A stretch of 64,000 nt of DNA, from contig NZ_CP007014.1 of assembly GCF_000452705.1 (NCBI RefSeq), forward strand, positions 4,093,501-4,157,500. The letters are read 5' to 3'. The notes beneath the pieces are model-generated. The model worked only from the letters and a program-made list of their open reading frames with translations. It did not search any database and had not been told where the DNA came from. Position 1 is the first letter of the stretch, and each line of letters opens with the position of its first letter. Positions 1-9,586 of this stretch are shown piece by piece. A program made the position numbers and the translations under genes. The DNA comes from Pseudomonas syringae CC1557 (lineage in GTDB: Bacteria; Pseudomonadota; Gammaproteobacteria; Pseudomonadales; Pseudomonadaceae).

Positions 1-2
1 CT

Positions 3-167
3 CGCAGGGAGCTGAATATTCCAGAGGGTTATGCACTGCATGCGGCCGTGGCGATTGGCAAGCTGGGCGACAAGTCAACGCTGCCGGAGTACCTGCAAGG
101 TCGCGAAGTGCCTAGCCCGCGCAAACCACTGGCAGAACTGGCGGCTGAAGGTGATTTTTCGCTGTAA
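3..167 (+). CDS. Nitroreductase-family protein, C-terminal fragment
   Basis: The reading frame is open from the window edge to a TAA at 165-167 and gives the last 54 residues of a protein whose start lies outside the window. The fragment has 'AVAIGKLGD' followed by 'LPEYLQGRE' and ends 'LAELAAEGDFSL', a pattern typical of the C-terminus of FMN-dependent nitroreductases. These reduce nitro compounds or quinones with NAD(P)H. The catalytic and FMN-binding parts are not visible, so the family call rests on the tail alone. It converges on the dehydrogenase gene that ends at 230. Confidence 0.6.
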   Translation, partial: RRELNIPEGYALHAAVAIGKLGDKSTLPEYLQGREVPSPRKPLAELAAEGDFSL

Positions 168-229
168 TTGATTTTTCTGCAGTAGAAGACCGCGAGCCGA
201 CCTGATGCGTCGGCTCGTTCACAACAGGC

Positions 230-1162
230 TCAATATCCGCGCGAGAAATCCACTTCTCCGCGCAAGGCCTCTCCGGCCTGAAACGCGTTCAGGTTATGCA
301 CGAACAGCTCGGTCATGGCGACCGGTGATGTCGGTGCCGAACTGTGACCGGTCAGCAGCAGACCGTACGCTGTCCAGAACGGGTGCCGCTGTGGCAACGG
401 CTCCTGGCGACAGACGTCAATCACCGCGCCCGCCAGATGCCCTACCCTCAATGCTTCGACCAGATCCGCATCCACCACCGCCACGCCGCGCCCGACGTTG
501 ATGAACAGCGCCGTTGGCTTGAAGGTGGCGAACAGCTTCGCGTCGTACAGGTCGTGAGTGTCCGGGGTATTGGGCAGCAGATTAATGACGTAGTCCATTT
601 CGCCGAGCAGGCGCTCGATGTCGGACAGCGCAGCCACCTCAATGAACGGCTGCTGGGTGCGCGCAGCAGAAGCCACGCCGTACACCTGCACGCCGAACGG
701 GACAAGGAACTCGGCGACGCGCTGGCCGATATCACCGGCACCCACGATCAACGCTTTGCGGCCCGCCAGGCTTTGCCCGGTGCGGTTGTCCCACTTGCGC
801 TCGACCTGACTCATCAAGCGCGCCAGTACCTCACGCTCGTGGCCGAGCATGTAGGTCAAAACGAATTCAGCCATGACCTGACCGAAAATTCCCACCGCAC
901 GGGTCAGGCGATAATCCCGCGACAGGCCGCCCATCAATAGCGGGTTGATCCCCGCCCAGGTGGATTGCAACCACTGCGGCTTGTGTCCCTGGCGCAATAG
1001 ATTGGCCATCAGGTCAGGCTGTCCCAGCCACACCGGGCAGTCGCTGGCCATCCGCGAGAGCTCGGCGGAGTCACCGCTGCTGAAGACTTCCAGCTCGGGC
1101 GCAGCCTTGCGCAACAATTGGGTATAAACGGGATAATCGTGCTCGGCAATCAGGACGCGCAT
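230..1162 (-). CDS. D-isomer-specific 2-hydroxyacid dehydrogenase (GhrA-like)
   Basis: The 310-residue protein has the fold of NAD(P)-dependent 2-hydroxyacid dehydrogenases. These reduce glyoxylate or hydroxypyruvate, or oxidise the matching hydroxyacids, in the cytoplasm. A Rossmann motif 'VGAGDIGQ' lies near residue 140. The catalytic set is visible: Arg in 'INVGRGVAVVD', Glu in 'CRQEPLP' and His in 'LTGHSSAPT'. The length matches the GhrA class (about 310 aa) rather than SerA. It is transcribed alone, with ycgL ending 83 bp upstream. The exact substrate cannot be read from sequence. Confidence 0.85.
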   Translation of the reverse strand: MRVLIAEHDYPVYTQLLRKAAPELEVFSSGDSAELSRMASDCPVWLGQPDLMANLLRQGHKPQWLQSTWAGINPLLMGGLSRDYRLTRAVGIFGQVMAEFVLTYMLGHEREVLARLMSQVERKWDNRTGQSLAGRKALIVGAGDIGQRVAEFLVPFGVQVYGVASAARTQQPFIEVAALSDIERLLGEMDYVINLLPNTPDTHDLYDAKLFATFKPTALFINVGRGVAVVDADLVEALRVGHLAGAVIDVCRQEPLPQRHPFWTAYGLLLTGHSSAPTSPVAMTELFVHNLNAFQAGEALRGEVDFSRGY

Positions 1163-1245
1163 GTTTCAGAAACCTTAAAAACGGGACAGGCAACCCACAA
1201 CCGATGCGGGCCGCTTTACAACTCGATTGACAACAACAGCCACAA

Positions 1246-1539
1246 TCACATTGGGTCGTTGCGGCGCAGCAGTTCTTCGGGCAAGTGCTCGATATACTCG
1301 TCTTCGGCCGGTGGCATCTGCAAGTGATAGCCCTGGCTGTCGAGGTTCTCCAGCACCAGATTGATATCTTCGCGCGCCAGCGCCCGCTCCGGGCTCAGCA
1401 CCAGATCGAAAGCATGAACCGGCTTGCCGAACGCCACCAGCAGTTCTGGTGGCACGCGCTTGAGGACGTCGCTCTTCAGTACGTAAAGGTACATCTCGCT
1501 TTTCTTCGGGCTGCGATAAATCGAGCAGATACGCTTCAA
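1246..1539 (-). CDS. ycgL: YcgL-domain protein
   Basis: A 97-residue small protein of the YcgL family, whose biochemical role is not established. The frame is open further upstream, but family members begin [10 protein letters not shown], and a TTG codon at 1539-1537 gives exactly that N-terminus and the usual length. The start overlaps the stop of rnd (TTGA arrangement), which indicates translational coupling and one transcript with RNase D. An ATG-only gene caller would over-extend this gene far into rnd. The start choice is an inference from family length and the overlap. Confidence 0.85.
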   Translation of the reverse strand: MKRICSIYRSPKKSEMYLYVLKSDVLKRVPPELLVAFGKPVHAFDLVLSPERALAREDINLVLENLDSQGYHLQMPPAEDEYIEHLPEELLRRNDPM

Positions 1540-2669
1540 GACTGTTCTCCGGGGGTGGCCAGGCTGTCGAGCAGCGCCTGACCCATCAATTCGCGACGCC
1601 AGCCACGCAACGAATCGGGTAATTGATAAGGACCGTCGGGGTAGCCGCTCTTTAGCAAGGCTTCGAGGGTCTTCTTGCGCAGCATCAGCTCGGGCGCCAT
1701 ATCCATTTTCTCGGCGTATTGCTGGCCGATCGCACGCAGGCGTTTGATTGAACCGGCGGCGTCGACCGGAAGCGGCTCGGGCAGCGCAGGCGGCCACTCT
1801 TCCGGCGGCAGGCTGCTCGCCGTCTTGATCAGCTCCAGCAGGAACTCGCCGTCATGACGCACGGTTCGCGGGTGCATGTCTTCGATCCGGGCCAGCGCAC
1901 CGAGGTTATCCGGCTGGGTCCTGGCCAGCGGCCAGAGCGAATGTTCACGCACGATGCGATTACGCGGCAGGTTGCGGGCACGGGCCTCGCGCTCGCGCCA
2001 GGCGCACAGCTCGCGCAGTACCGCCAACTGCGCGCGGGACAGCTTCCAGGCCAGTTTGGCGTCGCGGTAGACCTCGTACGGGTCAACTTCACGGCGCAGG
2101 TTGGCAACCAGCTCCGCACCGTCGTCCAGCAGCCAGGCGTATTTGTCGTCGGACAGGCGCGGCCGCAGGATGGCGAACAGCTCGGCAAGGTGTACGGCAT
2201 CTTCGGCCGCGTAGCTGATCTGCGTCTCCGACAACGGGCGTTGCAGCCAGTCGGAACGGGTCTCGCCCTTGGGCAGATCGATGTCGAGCACCTCCTGCAC
2301 GAGGCGTGAATAGCCCATGGAAAACCCGAGGTTCAGGTAAGCGGCTGCCAATTGCGTATCAAACAGCGGAACCGGCAAGCTGCCGGTCAGGCGCAGCAGG
2401 ACTTCGAGGTCTTCGCTACACGCATGAACCACTTTGATGACGTCGGGGTTTTCAAGCAACGCAGACAGTGGTCGCCAGTCGTTGATCAGCAGCGGATCAA
2501 TCAGCCAGGCGCTTTTACCGTCGCCAATCTGCAGCAGCGCGGCTATCGGGTAGAAGGTGTCGACCCGCATGAACTCGGTGTCGAGCGCGACAAAAGGCAG
2601 TGACTGCCATTGTGCGCAATGCAGGGCGAGGCTGTCGTCGTCGCGAATCCAGTGAATATCGATGGCCAC
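1536..2669 (-). CDS. rnd: Ribonuclease D
   Basis: A 377-residue 3'-5' exoribonuclease that trims tRNA and other small RNA precursors. The DEDD catalytic residues are visible: D30 and E32 in 'LDTEFMR', D87 in '[10 protein letters not shown]' and the Tyr/Asp of '[13 protein letters not shown]'. They are followed by an HRDC helical domain in the C-terminal half. GTG at 2669 is chosen as start because GGGAGA lies just upstream and the resulting length matches E. coli Rnd (375 aa). An in-frame ATG 14 codons earlier lacks such a site. It is co-transcribed with ycgL downstream. Confidence 0.93.
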   Translation of the reverse strand: MAIDIHWIRDDDSLALHCAQWQSLPFVALDTEFMRVDTFYPIAALLQIGDGKSAWLIDPLLINDWRPLSALLENPDVIKVVHACSEDLEVLLRLTGSLPVPLFDTQLAAAYLNLGFSMGYSRLVQEVLDIDLPKGETRSDWLQRPLSETQISYAAEDAVHLAELFAILRPRLSDDKYAWLLDDGAELVANLRREVDPYEVYRDAKLAWKLSRAQLAVLRELCAWREREARARNLPRNRIVREHSLWPLARTQPDNLGALARIEDMHPRTVRHDGEFLLELIKTASSLPPEEWPPALPEPLPVDAAGSIKRLRAIGQQYAEKMDMAPELMLRKKTLEALLKSGYPDGPYQLPDSLRGWRRELMGQALLDSLATPGEQS

Positions 2670-2802
2670 ACGGCTCTCCCTTGAACAATGGCGCGCAGTA
2701 TATATCGTCATTGAAGGTTATCGCGCGTCTGTCGTCCACGTCTGGCCGATCTTCATGCAAATGACAGGCTGGAAAGGGAGAGATGTGTGGCACGAGCGCT
2801 AC

Positions 2803-4440
2803 CTAGTCAGCCGTGCCCGCCCCACTGCGGCACGCCGCAAACATGTCCAGGCTCGGGTTATAAACCTTGGTGTCGACCTTCAACAGCCCCAGCATCGAGT
2901 GAAACAGGTTGTCCTGGCTCAACGGCGCATTGCGCTGCTTTGCCAGACAGTCGGGAGTGACTGCAAACGACTTCTGATACGTATCCGACAGCCAGATCAA
3001 CATGGGCACATGCTTTTGCTGATCAGGGGCCATAACATACGGCGTACCGTGCAGGAACAGGTTGTACTCGCCGAGTGATTCACCATGATCGGACAGATAC
3101 ATCATGGCGGTATCGACCTTGTCCTGATTCTTGCGCAACAGATCGATCAGGCTGGACAGCACATGATCGGTATACAGCAGCGTATTGTCGTAAGCATTGA
3201 CGATAGTGTCCCGACTGCAATTGTTCAGCGCATTGCTCTCACACACAGGCGTGAACTTTTCAAACTCTTTGGGATAACGCTTGAAGTACTCCGGCCCGTG
3301 ACTGCCCATCTGGTGCAAGACCAGAACGGTATCTTTGTCAAGACTGTCGATAAAGGCCTGCAAGCCCTGCAGCAGAATCTCGTCCCGGCATTCGTGACTG
3401 TTGCACAACAACGGATCCTTGAGGTTGCTGACATCCTGGAACTTTACACGGTCACAAGTCCCCTTGCAGCCGGACTGATTGTCGCGCCAGATGACGTCGA
3501 GACCTGCGCGCTGCAATACATCCAGCACGCCCTCCTGATTACGCGCCACGGTCGCGTTGTAGTCCTTGCGTCCCATATTGGAAAACATGCAAGGCACTGA
3601 CACTGCGGTTTCGGTGCCACAGGAATAAACATCGGTAAACGCCACCAACCCGCTCTCTTTGTTCAGCTTGGGAGTGGTGTCACGGCCATAGCCGAGTATC
3701 CCGAAGTTCTCGGCACGGGCACTTTCGCCGACCACCAGTACGGTCAGCGACTTGCGCGCATGAGTCGCCCAGTCAGGCGAGCGTTTGGCGTCCTCACCGA
3801 TTTTCACGAATGGACGCTGAGCAGAGACGACCTGCTCACGCAGATACCCCCCGGCAGCGCCAATATAATTGCTCGGCACGACCATCAGACGCAATTCATG
3901 GTGATTGCGAAACAACGAGGACAAACCCTGATAGTTGGCCATCGCCGCCCCGCCGATCGCGACGCAACAGACCACGCAAACCACAAGCTTGCTGAACAGT
4001 TCGCGGTGCCAGCGACGATAAGTGATCGGGGTCTTCCACAGTATCAGCGATGGCAACAGGCCTAATAACGCGATATACAAAACCAGCTTCAAGGACAGCA
4101 AACCTTGAACTTCGGTCGCGTTGGTTTCGGCAAAGTTACGGAACATGCCCGCATCAATCATGACGCCGTACTCGGTCATGAAATAAACAACACCGGCACT
4201 GACCATAAACAGGAACGTCAGCACTGGTTTAAACACACGCCGGAACGCCAACAGCGTCAGAACAATATTGAACACGCAAAAAATCATCAACCCAAAGGCA
4301 ACGCGCATGGCGATACCTTTGGCATCCGAGCTGGTAATTGCGAAAAGGTGCTGCCAAAGATTGATATTGAAGGCCAATAACAGAAAGCCACTGGCAAGTA
4401 GGGTCACAACCTCTGGACGAACAGTTCTGGGTGTCGGCAT
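2803..4440 (-). CDS. eptA: Lipid A phosphoethanolamine transferase (EptA/PmrC type)
   Basis: A 545-residue inner-membrane enzyme of the EptA family. Family members move phosphoethanolamine from phosphatidylethanolamine to lipid A and lower affinity for cationic peptides and polymyxins. About five N-terminal membrane segments span residues 11-172. The periplasmic sulfatase-like domain holds 'VVGESARAEN' (metal ligand E239), 'CGTETAVSVPCM' around residues 274-284 with the Thr nucleophile, and 'YLSDHGESLGE' with Asp/His zinc ligands. It stands alone; no PmrAB-type two-component genes are adjacent. Whether the acceptor is lipid A or another glycan cannot be decided here. Confidence 0.87.
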   Translation of the reverse strand: MPTPRTVRPEVVTLLASGFLLLAFNINLWQHLFAITSSDAKGIAMRVAFGLMIFCVFNIVLTLLAFRRVFKPVLTFLFMVSAGVVYFMTEYGVMIDAGMFRNFAETNATEVQGLLSLKLVLYIALLGLLPSLILWKTPITYRRWHRELFSKLVVCVVCCVAIGGAAMANYQGLSSLFRNHHELRLMVVPSNYIGAAGGYLREQVVSAQRPFVKIGEDAKRSPDWATHARKSLTVLVVGESARAENFGILGYGRDTTPKLNKESGLVAFTDVYSCGTETAVSVPCMFSNMGRKDYNATVARNQEGVLDVLQRAGLDVIWRDNQSGCKGTCDRVKFQDVSNLKDPLLCNSHECRDEILLQGLQAFIDSLDKDTVLVLHQMGSHGPEYFKRYPKEFEKFTPVCESNALNNCSRDTIVNAYDNTLLYTDHVLSSLIDLLRKNQDKVDTAMMYLSDHGESLGEYNLFLHGTPYVMAPDQQKHVPMLIWLSDTYQKSFAVTPDCLAKQRNAPLSQDNLFHSMLGLLKVDTKVYNPSLDMFAACRSGAGTAD

Positions 4441-4622
4441 TGTGGTCTGCTTAATCTAATTAGTATTCATCGAGCGCAACAGGAGCCTGGCAACTCCCCA
4501 ATGGCGCGCACTGTAGGCAGTGCGTCATCAATTTTATGTGAAAAACGTGCAACGTCAGGGCTGAATGAAGCTTATTTCACCGTAGGAAAATGTGATCTCC
4601 AAAGTCGGAAATTTCGTCCTGT

Positions 4623-4656
4623 AAACGCCTCCGCTCTGCTTGCGAAGGCGTTTTTT
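4623..4656 (+). terminator. Hairpin terminator between eptA and maeA
   Basis: AACGCCT and AGGCGTT arms flank a 16-nt loop and are followed on the plus strand by six T residues. The minus-strand side, which would end maeA transcripts, has only TTT after the stem. The strong T-tract is therefore on the strand without a gene, although the element could still work in both directions. Confidence 0.55.
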
Positions 4657-4672
4657 ATCAGAAGGGAGCCAA

Positions 4673-6364
4673 TCAGACCGAGCGGCGTCGATAGGCACGG
4701 TAACCGGGCAGCCAGAAGTTGCGCTCAATTGCATCGAGCAGCGCTTCTTCTGTGGTTTCCAGCGCCAGCCCTTCGGCCTGAGCCTCCCTGGCAACGGCCA
4801 GAGCGATTTTGCGGCTGACCTGCTGGATTTCCTTGAGCGGAGGCAGCACCGCATCGCCCTTCCCGGTGACCATCGGCGAACATTCGGCCAGCGCATTGGA
4901 CGCCGCCATCAGCATCCGGTCAGTGATACGCGATGCGTTGCAGGCAACTACGCCGAGGCCGATCCCGGGGAAGATGTAGGAGTTGTTGCACTGGGCGATG
5001 TGTACAGTCCGACCATTGATCTCGACCGGCGCAAACGGGCTTCCGGTCGCGACCAGTGCATTGCCGTCAGTCCAGCGCAGGATTTCTTCCGGTGTTGCCT
5101 CGACCTTGGAGGTCGGGTTCGACAACGGCATCACCAACGGTTTGGCGCAATGCCTGTGCATCTCGCGAATGACCTGCTCGGTGAACAGACCACGCTGGCC
5201 AGAGACGCCGATCAACACCGTCGCCCCGGCATGGCTCACCACATCAAGCAACTGCGGGAATACCTCGTCACCCGCGATCCAGCCAGATACGTCAGCCGTT
5301 TTCTGCGCCAGACGCCGCTGGAAGTCCAACAGGTTATCCATGCCCTCGGTCAGCAAACCAAAGCGATCAACCATGAAAATACGCTGGCGCGCTTCGCTTT
5401 CGCTCAGCCCTTCGATGCGCATCGCCGCAATAATGTGCTCGGCGATCCCGCAACCTGCCGAACCCGCGCCGACAAACACCACTTTCTGCTGGCCGAGGGT
5501 TTCATTCTTGGCCTTGCAGGCCGCCAGCAATGTGCCCACGGCAACCGACGCGGTGCCCTGAATGTCATCGTTGAAACAGCACAGCTCGTCGCGATACTTC
5601 TCAAGCAACGGCATGGCGTTGGACTGGGCGAAATCTTCAAACTGCAACAGCACATCAGGCCAGCGACGCTGTACGGCATCAATGAACAGTGCAATGAAAT
5701 CTTCGTATTCCTTGCCGGTTACGCGCTCGTGACGCCAGCCCATGTACATCGGGTCGTCAAGCAGTTCGCGGTTGTTGGTGCCGACATCCAGCACGATAGG
5801 CAAGGTGTAGGCCGGGCTTATCCCGCCACATGCGGTATACAGCGACAGCTTGCCGATCGGGATACCCATACCGCCAATGCCCTGATCGCCCAGGCCGAGA
5901 ATTCGCTCGCTGTCGGTCACGACAATAATCTTGATCCGGTCTTTGGTGGCGCTGCGCAGGATGTCATCGATGCGGTCGCGCTCGGGATAGGAAATGAACA
6001 GGCCGCGATGGGTGCGGTAGATCTTGGAAAACTCCTGGCACGCCTGCCCCACCGTCGGCGTATAGATGATCGGCAGCATCTCGTCGAGATGCGAATCCAG
6101 CAGACGGAAAAACAGCGTCTCGTTGTTGTCCTGAATGGAGCGCAGGTAAATATGCTTGTCCAGATCGCTCGCGCACTGTTTGTACTGACTGTAGACCCGG
6201 GTGACCTGCTCTTCGATGGTCTCGACGTTTTGCGGCAGCAGCCCGATCAGATTGAATTCGATCCGCTCTTGCGGGGTAAAGGCACTGCCCTTGTTCAGCA
6301 GGGGCATTTCCAGCAGTGATGGCCCTGCATAGGAAATGTATAAAGGTCGCGAAGTCTTGGTCAT
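4673..6364 (-). CDS. maeA: NAD-dependent malic enzyme
   Basis: A 563-residue large-type malic enzyme that decarboxylates malate to pyruvate with NAD reduction, linking the TCA cycle to pyruvate. The N-terminus has '[13 protein letters not shown]' and '[15 protein letters not shown]', and the nucleotide-binding motif is '[15 protein letters not shown]'. The malate-binding segment includes '[14 protein letters not shown]'. ATG at 6364 is chosen over upstream in-frame codons because it follows GAGAAA and gives the family length (E. coli MaeA 565 aa). A long reading frame exists on the opposite strand but is a shadow of this gene. Confidence 0.95.
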   Translation of the reverse strand: MTKTSRPLYISYAGPSLLEMPLLNKGSAFTPQERIEFNLIGLLPQNVETIEEQVTRVYSQYKQCASDLDKHIYLRSIQDNNETLFFRLLDSHLDEMLPIIYTPTVGQACQEFSKIYRTHRGLFISYPERDRIDDILRSATKDRIKIIVVTDSERILGLGDQGIGGMGIPIGKLSLYTACGGISPAYTLPIVLDVGTNNRELLDDPMYMGWRHERVTGKEYEDFIALFIDAVQRRWPDVLLQFEDFAQSNAMPLLEKYRDELCCFNDDIQGTASVAVGTLLAACKAKNETLGQQKVVFVGAGSAGCGIAEHIIAAMRIEGLSESEARQRIFMVDRFGLLTEGMDNLLDFQRRLAQKTADVSGWIAGDEVFPQLLDVVSHAGATVLIGVSGQRGLFTEQVIREMHRHCAKPLVMPLSNPTSKVEATPEEILRWTDGNALVATGSPFAPVEINGRTVHIAQCNNSYIFPGIGLGVVACNASRITDRMLMAASNALAECSPMVTGKGDAVLPPLKEIQQVSRKIALAVAREAQAEGLALETTEEALLDAIERNFWLPGYRAYRRRSV

Positions 6365-6672
6365 TTTCTCTAATCGCCTTTTTCGTCTACTCATTGATTC
6401 TGTACGTCGACCGAGGCGGGCAGCCTGGCTCATTTCTTATGTTTTTTCTTGTAGCCAGTTCTCAATCAGGCCATGCCGAAACCGTTCGGCGGGTAAGGTC
6501 AGGGCACACATATTACTCGCCTGAAGATCAGTTGCGACAATTTGTCACGCAACGCGGAACTCGTGACGGTGGCGCAGACAAGCCTGGGCGGCCAGCGATT
6601 GGTCATCGCGGGCTGGAAGGTGCCGTCAGATTGAGAGAGAAAAGCCCCGACCATCGCCAGGGCCCTGGGCCA
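6365..6672. other. Intergenic stretch upstream of maeA
   Basis: About 308 bp separate the maeA start from the stop of the GvpU-like gene. It must carry the maeA promoter on the minus strand, but I could not pick convincing -35/-10 boxes. Apart from the hairpin next to the GvpU-like stop, I see no gene or repeat in it. Confidence 0.5.
6636..6664 (-). terminator. Probable terminator of the GvpU-like gene
   Basis: Read on the minus strand directly after the stop at 6673, GCCC and GGGGC arms around a GC-rich core are followed by TTTTCTCTCTC. Pairing includes mismatches, so this is a moderate call. A 12-nt palindrome (CCAGGGCCCTGG) overlaps its 5' side. Confidence 0.45.
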
Positions 6673-7155
6673 TCAGGATACGCCAGGTTTTTCGGCAATG
6701 AGGCCAATGGTGAAACCATCAACGGCAGAAATCCTGCCGCGCCACAAAACGCGCGTGTCACAGATCGGATTGCCATCTGTGGAATAGGTCCGACAGTCCT
6801 TCAAATGAATGAAGTGGAAGGCAGGCGTGTCTTCAGTCGACTCGCCCGGTTTAAAAGAAAGGATCATCTCCTTCATGGACGCATCGGTGCCGTTGCTGAA
6901 CTGGCTGAACGGTGCAGAAATGTCTTCGGCCAATTGCTCGAAATACGTGTCATGGGAAATAAGGTGCCCGGAAACCAGATTCCCGCCCACCGACAGCGTC
7001 ACGCCCATCTCTACCTTTGTGTTGGCCACAAACTTGACCAGCCACTGCAGCAGCCAGTCGATCTGTTTGCCCTGCCACTTGAGCTGGGCGATCACATCAT
7101 CGTGGCTCTGACTGGGGGAAGGTTGCGACTTTTGCACTTGATCTACGTCCGACAT
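6673..7155 (-). CDS. GvpU-like conserved protein of unknown role
   Basis: A 160-residue soluble protein with no signal peptide or membrane segment. Its middle ('VEMGVTLSVGGNLVSGHLIS', then 'YFEQLAEDI') resembles the gas-vesicle accessory protein GvpU, but no other gas-vesicle gene is present here. The likely role is therefore something other than flotation. ATG at 7155 is chosen because GAGGAG sits 7 nt upstream; an in-frame codon 12 residues earlier overlaps that ribosome site. The C-terminal half ('HFIHLKDCRTY', 'VLWRGRISAVDGF') suggests a small beta-rich domain. It appears monocistronic. Confidence 0.65.
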   Translation of the reverse strand: MSDVDQVQKSQPSPSQSHDDVIAQLKWQGKQIDWLLQWLVKFVANTKVEMGVTLSVGGNLVSGHLISHDTYFEQLAEDISAPFSQFSNGTDASMKEMILSFKPGESTEDTPAFHFIHLKDCRTYSTDGNPICDTRVLWRGRISAVDGFTIGLIAEKPGVS

Positions 7156-7483
7156 CAGATAGCTCCTCGCCTCACAAAACGTTGAACCCAAGGTATAGAT
7201 CAGATCGGGGGAAAGCGAAACCGAGGGGGCTGATTAGTTTTCGACGGGACGATGGAGTCGGGCAAAGAGCCCCATGGTTTCGCCGTCCTTACCTTAGAGG
7301 CGAGCGCCCTTCCAGATGACTCAGCGCTTCATGGGAGAACCGCGCGATCAACGCCGTTGCAGGCAAGGCTGGAGAGACAATATTCGTGATTTTTTTTCAT
7401 CATTAATGATCCAAAAGATCTGCGATTAGCCTGGAGGTCACCTATAGAATCGAGCGGTCTATTTCCGAAACGGAGTAAAAGGG
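7156..7483. other. Divergent intergenic region
   Basis: About 328 bp lie between the GvpU-like gene (leftward) and the luciferase-like gene (rightward). AT-richer DNA at 7380-7450 probably holds the promoter of the rightward gene. No ORF with a ribosome site, no repeat and no clear hairpin were found. Confidence 0.5.
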
Positions 7484-8452
7484 ATGATTCAGAAAAATCA
7501 ATCGCTCGGCCTAGAGAACCATACGGCGTTCAGCTGTACATTCCAGCCTGATCAGTTGACCATCGGATTCATCTCGCCCGCGCGAGGCTATCCTGACGGC
7601 CCTTTTCCAAGCCTGGAAGATCAGGCCGAGATAGTGCAGCGTCTTGATCAGAGCGATGCTGCGGCGCTGTGGCTGCGGGATGTGCCGTTTTACGATCCGT
7701 CATTTGGCGACACCGGCCAGGTCCTTGATCCAATGGTCTACGCTGGCTGGCTGGCAGCGCTCACGACTCGAATCGCCATCGGCACCGCAGGCATCGTCAG
7801 CCCGTTGCGAGAGCCGGTGATCACCGCCAAGCAGATCGCTACGGCGGACCAACTCTTGGGAGGCCGCTTTCTCGCTGGCATGGCTTCGGGTGACCGGGCA
7901 ACAGAGTACCCGGCTTTCGGCGTCGACTTTGCGAGCCGGGCTCAACGCTATCAGGAAGCGGTAACGCTGGTCAAAACGCTGCTTTCAGAGTCATTTCCGC
8001 GCCTGAAGACAGAGCATTTCGGCCAGCTGCGGGGCGATATCGATCTGGTGCCAAAACCCGCAGCTCAACGGGTCCCTATCATTGCCATCGGTCGTGCCGG
8101 ACAGAGCCTGGAGTGGCTTGCGGCACATGTAGATGCATGGATCTGGCACGGAGACGCGCTACGCATGCCAGAGGCTGTACCACATTGGCGTGAAGCAACC
8201 GCTTCCAGGGGATTTGTCCCTTTCGGCTACGGCGCAATGTTCGACCTCGACGCCAATCCTGACGCGCCACTACAAACGGGGCGAGTGCTACGGGGCGGTC
8301 GACAGGCGCTGAAAGACTTCTTCTCTCGGCAACGCGAAGCCGGAATCAATCATGTCGCATTGAACCTCAAGCCCACGCGGCGCCCATCTCTGGAAGTGAT
8401 CGATGAACTCCAGGAGCACATTCTCCCCGAATTTTCCATAACACCAGACTGA
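7484..8452 (+). CDS. Luciferase-like (LLM class) flavin oxidoreductase
   Basis: A 322-residue member of the bacterial luciferase-like superfamily, which uses reduced flavin (FMNH2 or F420-type) to oxidise small organic molecules. Family marks include 'LWLRDVPF' near residue 62, 'RIAIGTAGIVSPLREP' near 94, 'LLGGRFLAGMASGDR' near 126 and 'VPIIAIGRAGQS' near 200. A GGAG site precedes the ATG. It faces a LysR gene and lies 1.1 kb from an MFS exporter and an old yellow enzyme, suggesting a shared redox or detoxification theme. The natural substrate cannot be inferred. Confidence 0.85.
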   Translation: MIQKNQSLGLENHTAFSCTFQPDQLTIGFISPARGYPDGPFPSLEDQAEIVQRLDQSDAAALWLRDVPFYDPSFGDTGQVLDPMVYAGWLAALTTRIAIGTAGIVSPLREPVITAKQIATADQLLGGRFLAGMASGDRATEYPAFGVDFASRAQRYQEAVTLVKTLLSESFPRLKTEHFGQLRGDIDLVPKPAAQRVPIIAIGRAGQSLEWLAAHVDAWIWHGDALRMPEAVPHWREATASRGFVPFGYGAMFDLDANPDAPLQTGRVLRGGRQALKDFFSRQREAGINHVALNLKPTRRPSLEVIDELQEHILPEFSITPD

Positions 8453-8536
8453 GGAGACAGGCACAGCTTCGCGCTTCTGGGCACTCTCCGCTGCGTCGTT
8501 GCGCGAGCCTTTTGTCACCGGGTTCGTCATCTCGAT

Positions 8537-9478
8537 TCAAAGATTATTCAGGCCGCGATCAACACGCCCGGCAGGCGTGAGATTGGCTCCCAGGTAGGCA
8601 ACCAGAGCACTGACTTTTGGCAGCGCCTCGCGGCTTCGAAGCCAGACAAGATTCATGGGAAGGCCTTCGGTAGCTTGATCCGGCAGCACCTCCACCAGCC
8701 TGCCGCTATTCAGATGCACCTGGGCCAGCCAAGTCGGTAGCTGAGCGATGCCGAGCCCTGCCAATACCGCCATCACCTCACCTTCTCCGTCTCCCACGGC
8801 AATGTGCGGATGCATGATCCTGCGCTCCCTATCCCCGGGTTGGCGGCCCTTGAAATACCAAGGGATGGCCATCCCGTCATTTTGCCCATAGCCGATACAC
8901 TGGTGAGCATCGAGGTCTGACACCGTTTTGGGCTCGCCATGTTGCTTCACATACTCGGGCGCCGCGCAGAAGATCAGCTTCTGGGTTCCAAAAAACTGGT
9001 GACCTATCGAGGCAGGCCAGGCATCTGAACCTCCGATCCTGACGACGATATCGATGCCCTCGTGCACCGGGTCGACGTACCGATCGGAAAAAGACACATG
9101 GGGCTGCAACCTCGGGTGCTGCTTCATGAAATCAAGAATCAACGGCAGGACATGTAAACGTCCATACGAAGCAGGCAAATCAATGCGCACCTTGCCCTGT
9201 GGCTCGGTGTGGATTGAAGTCAGCGCAATCTCGACTTCCTCCAGATCCGAAAGGACCGTTGTGCAGGTACGGTAGAAGGTTTCCCCTGCTTCGGTGAGCG
9301 ACAACCGACGCGTGGTGCGCTCAAACAGCCGGGTGCGCAGACGCCCCTCCAATCGCGCAATGCTCTTGCTGATCGCCGAGTTGGTCAGGTTCAACCGCTC
9401 AGCTGCGGCTGTGAAGCTGCCCATGTCGGCGACGATGACAAACACATCGATACCCTTGAGGCGCTCAGACGAAAACAT
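8537..9478 (-). CDS. LysR-family transcriptional regulator
   Basis: A 313-residue LysR-type regulator. The N-terminal winged helix-turn-helix is clear ('GSFTAAAERLNLTNSAISKSIARLE', written here only as its span, residues about 20-44). A periplasmic-binding-like effector domain follows from about residue 90. ATG at 9478 is chosen because GGAG lies 5 nt upstream; an in-frame GTG two codons earlier is inside that site. It is divergent from the MFS exporter gene with a 108-bp gap, the classical arrangement for LysR control of the neighbour. The inducer is unknown, but electrophiles or aromatic compounds are plausible given the old yellow enzyme nearby. Confidence 0.9.
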   Translation of the reverse strand: MFSSERLKGIDVFVIVADMGSFTAAAERLNLTNSAISKSIARLEGRLRTRLFERTTRRLSLTEAGETFYRTCTTVLSDLEEVEIALTSIHTEPQGKVRIDLPASYGRLHVLPLILDFMKQHPRLQPHVSFSDRYVDPVHEGIDIVVRIGGSDAWPASIGHQFFGTQKLIFCAAPEYVKQHGEPKTVSDLDAHQCIGYGQNDGMAIPWYFKGRQPGDRERRIMHPHIAVGDGEGEVMAVLAGLGIAQLPTWLAQVHLNSGRLVEVLPDQATEGLPMNLVWLRSREALPKVSALVAYLGANLTPAGRVDRGLNNL

Positions 9479-9586
9479 AGGCACTCCGATTATTGAATTT
9501 CATTCCACTCACTTGATAGAAACCGGCCAAAATAAAACATCATTTCTCCAATAGACTATGCCAAAACCTGTTTGGAGTTAAGCATC
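9479..9586. promoter_or_regulatory. Divergent LysR/MFS regulatory region
   Basis: This 108-bp gap separates the LysR gene from the MFS gene on opposite strands, so both promoters and the LysR operator should sit here. T-N11-A type half-sites occur around 9490-9530, but I cannot define one operator with confidence. TTGGAG at 9573-9577 serves as the ribosome site for the MFS gene. Confidence 0.45.

Noticed and set aside
4640..6319. 559-codon plus-strand frame antisense to malic enzyme
   Set aside because: It is a GC-rich shadow of maeA; no ribosome site or family pattern, and maeA is certain.
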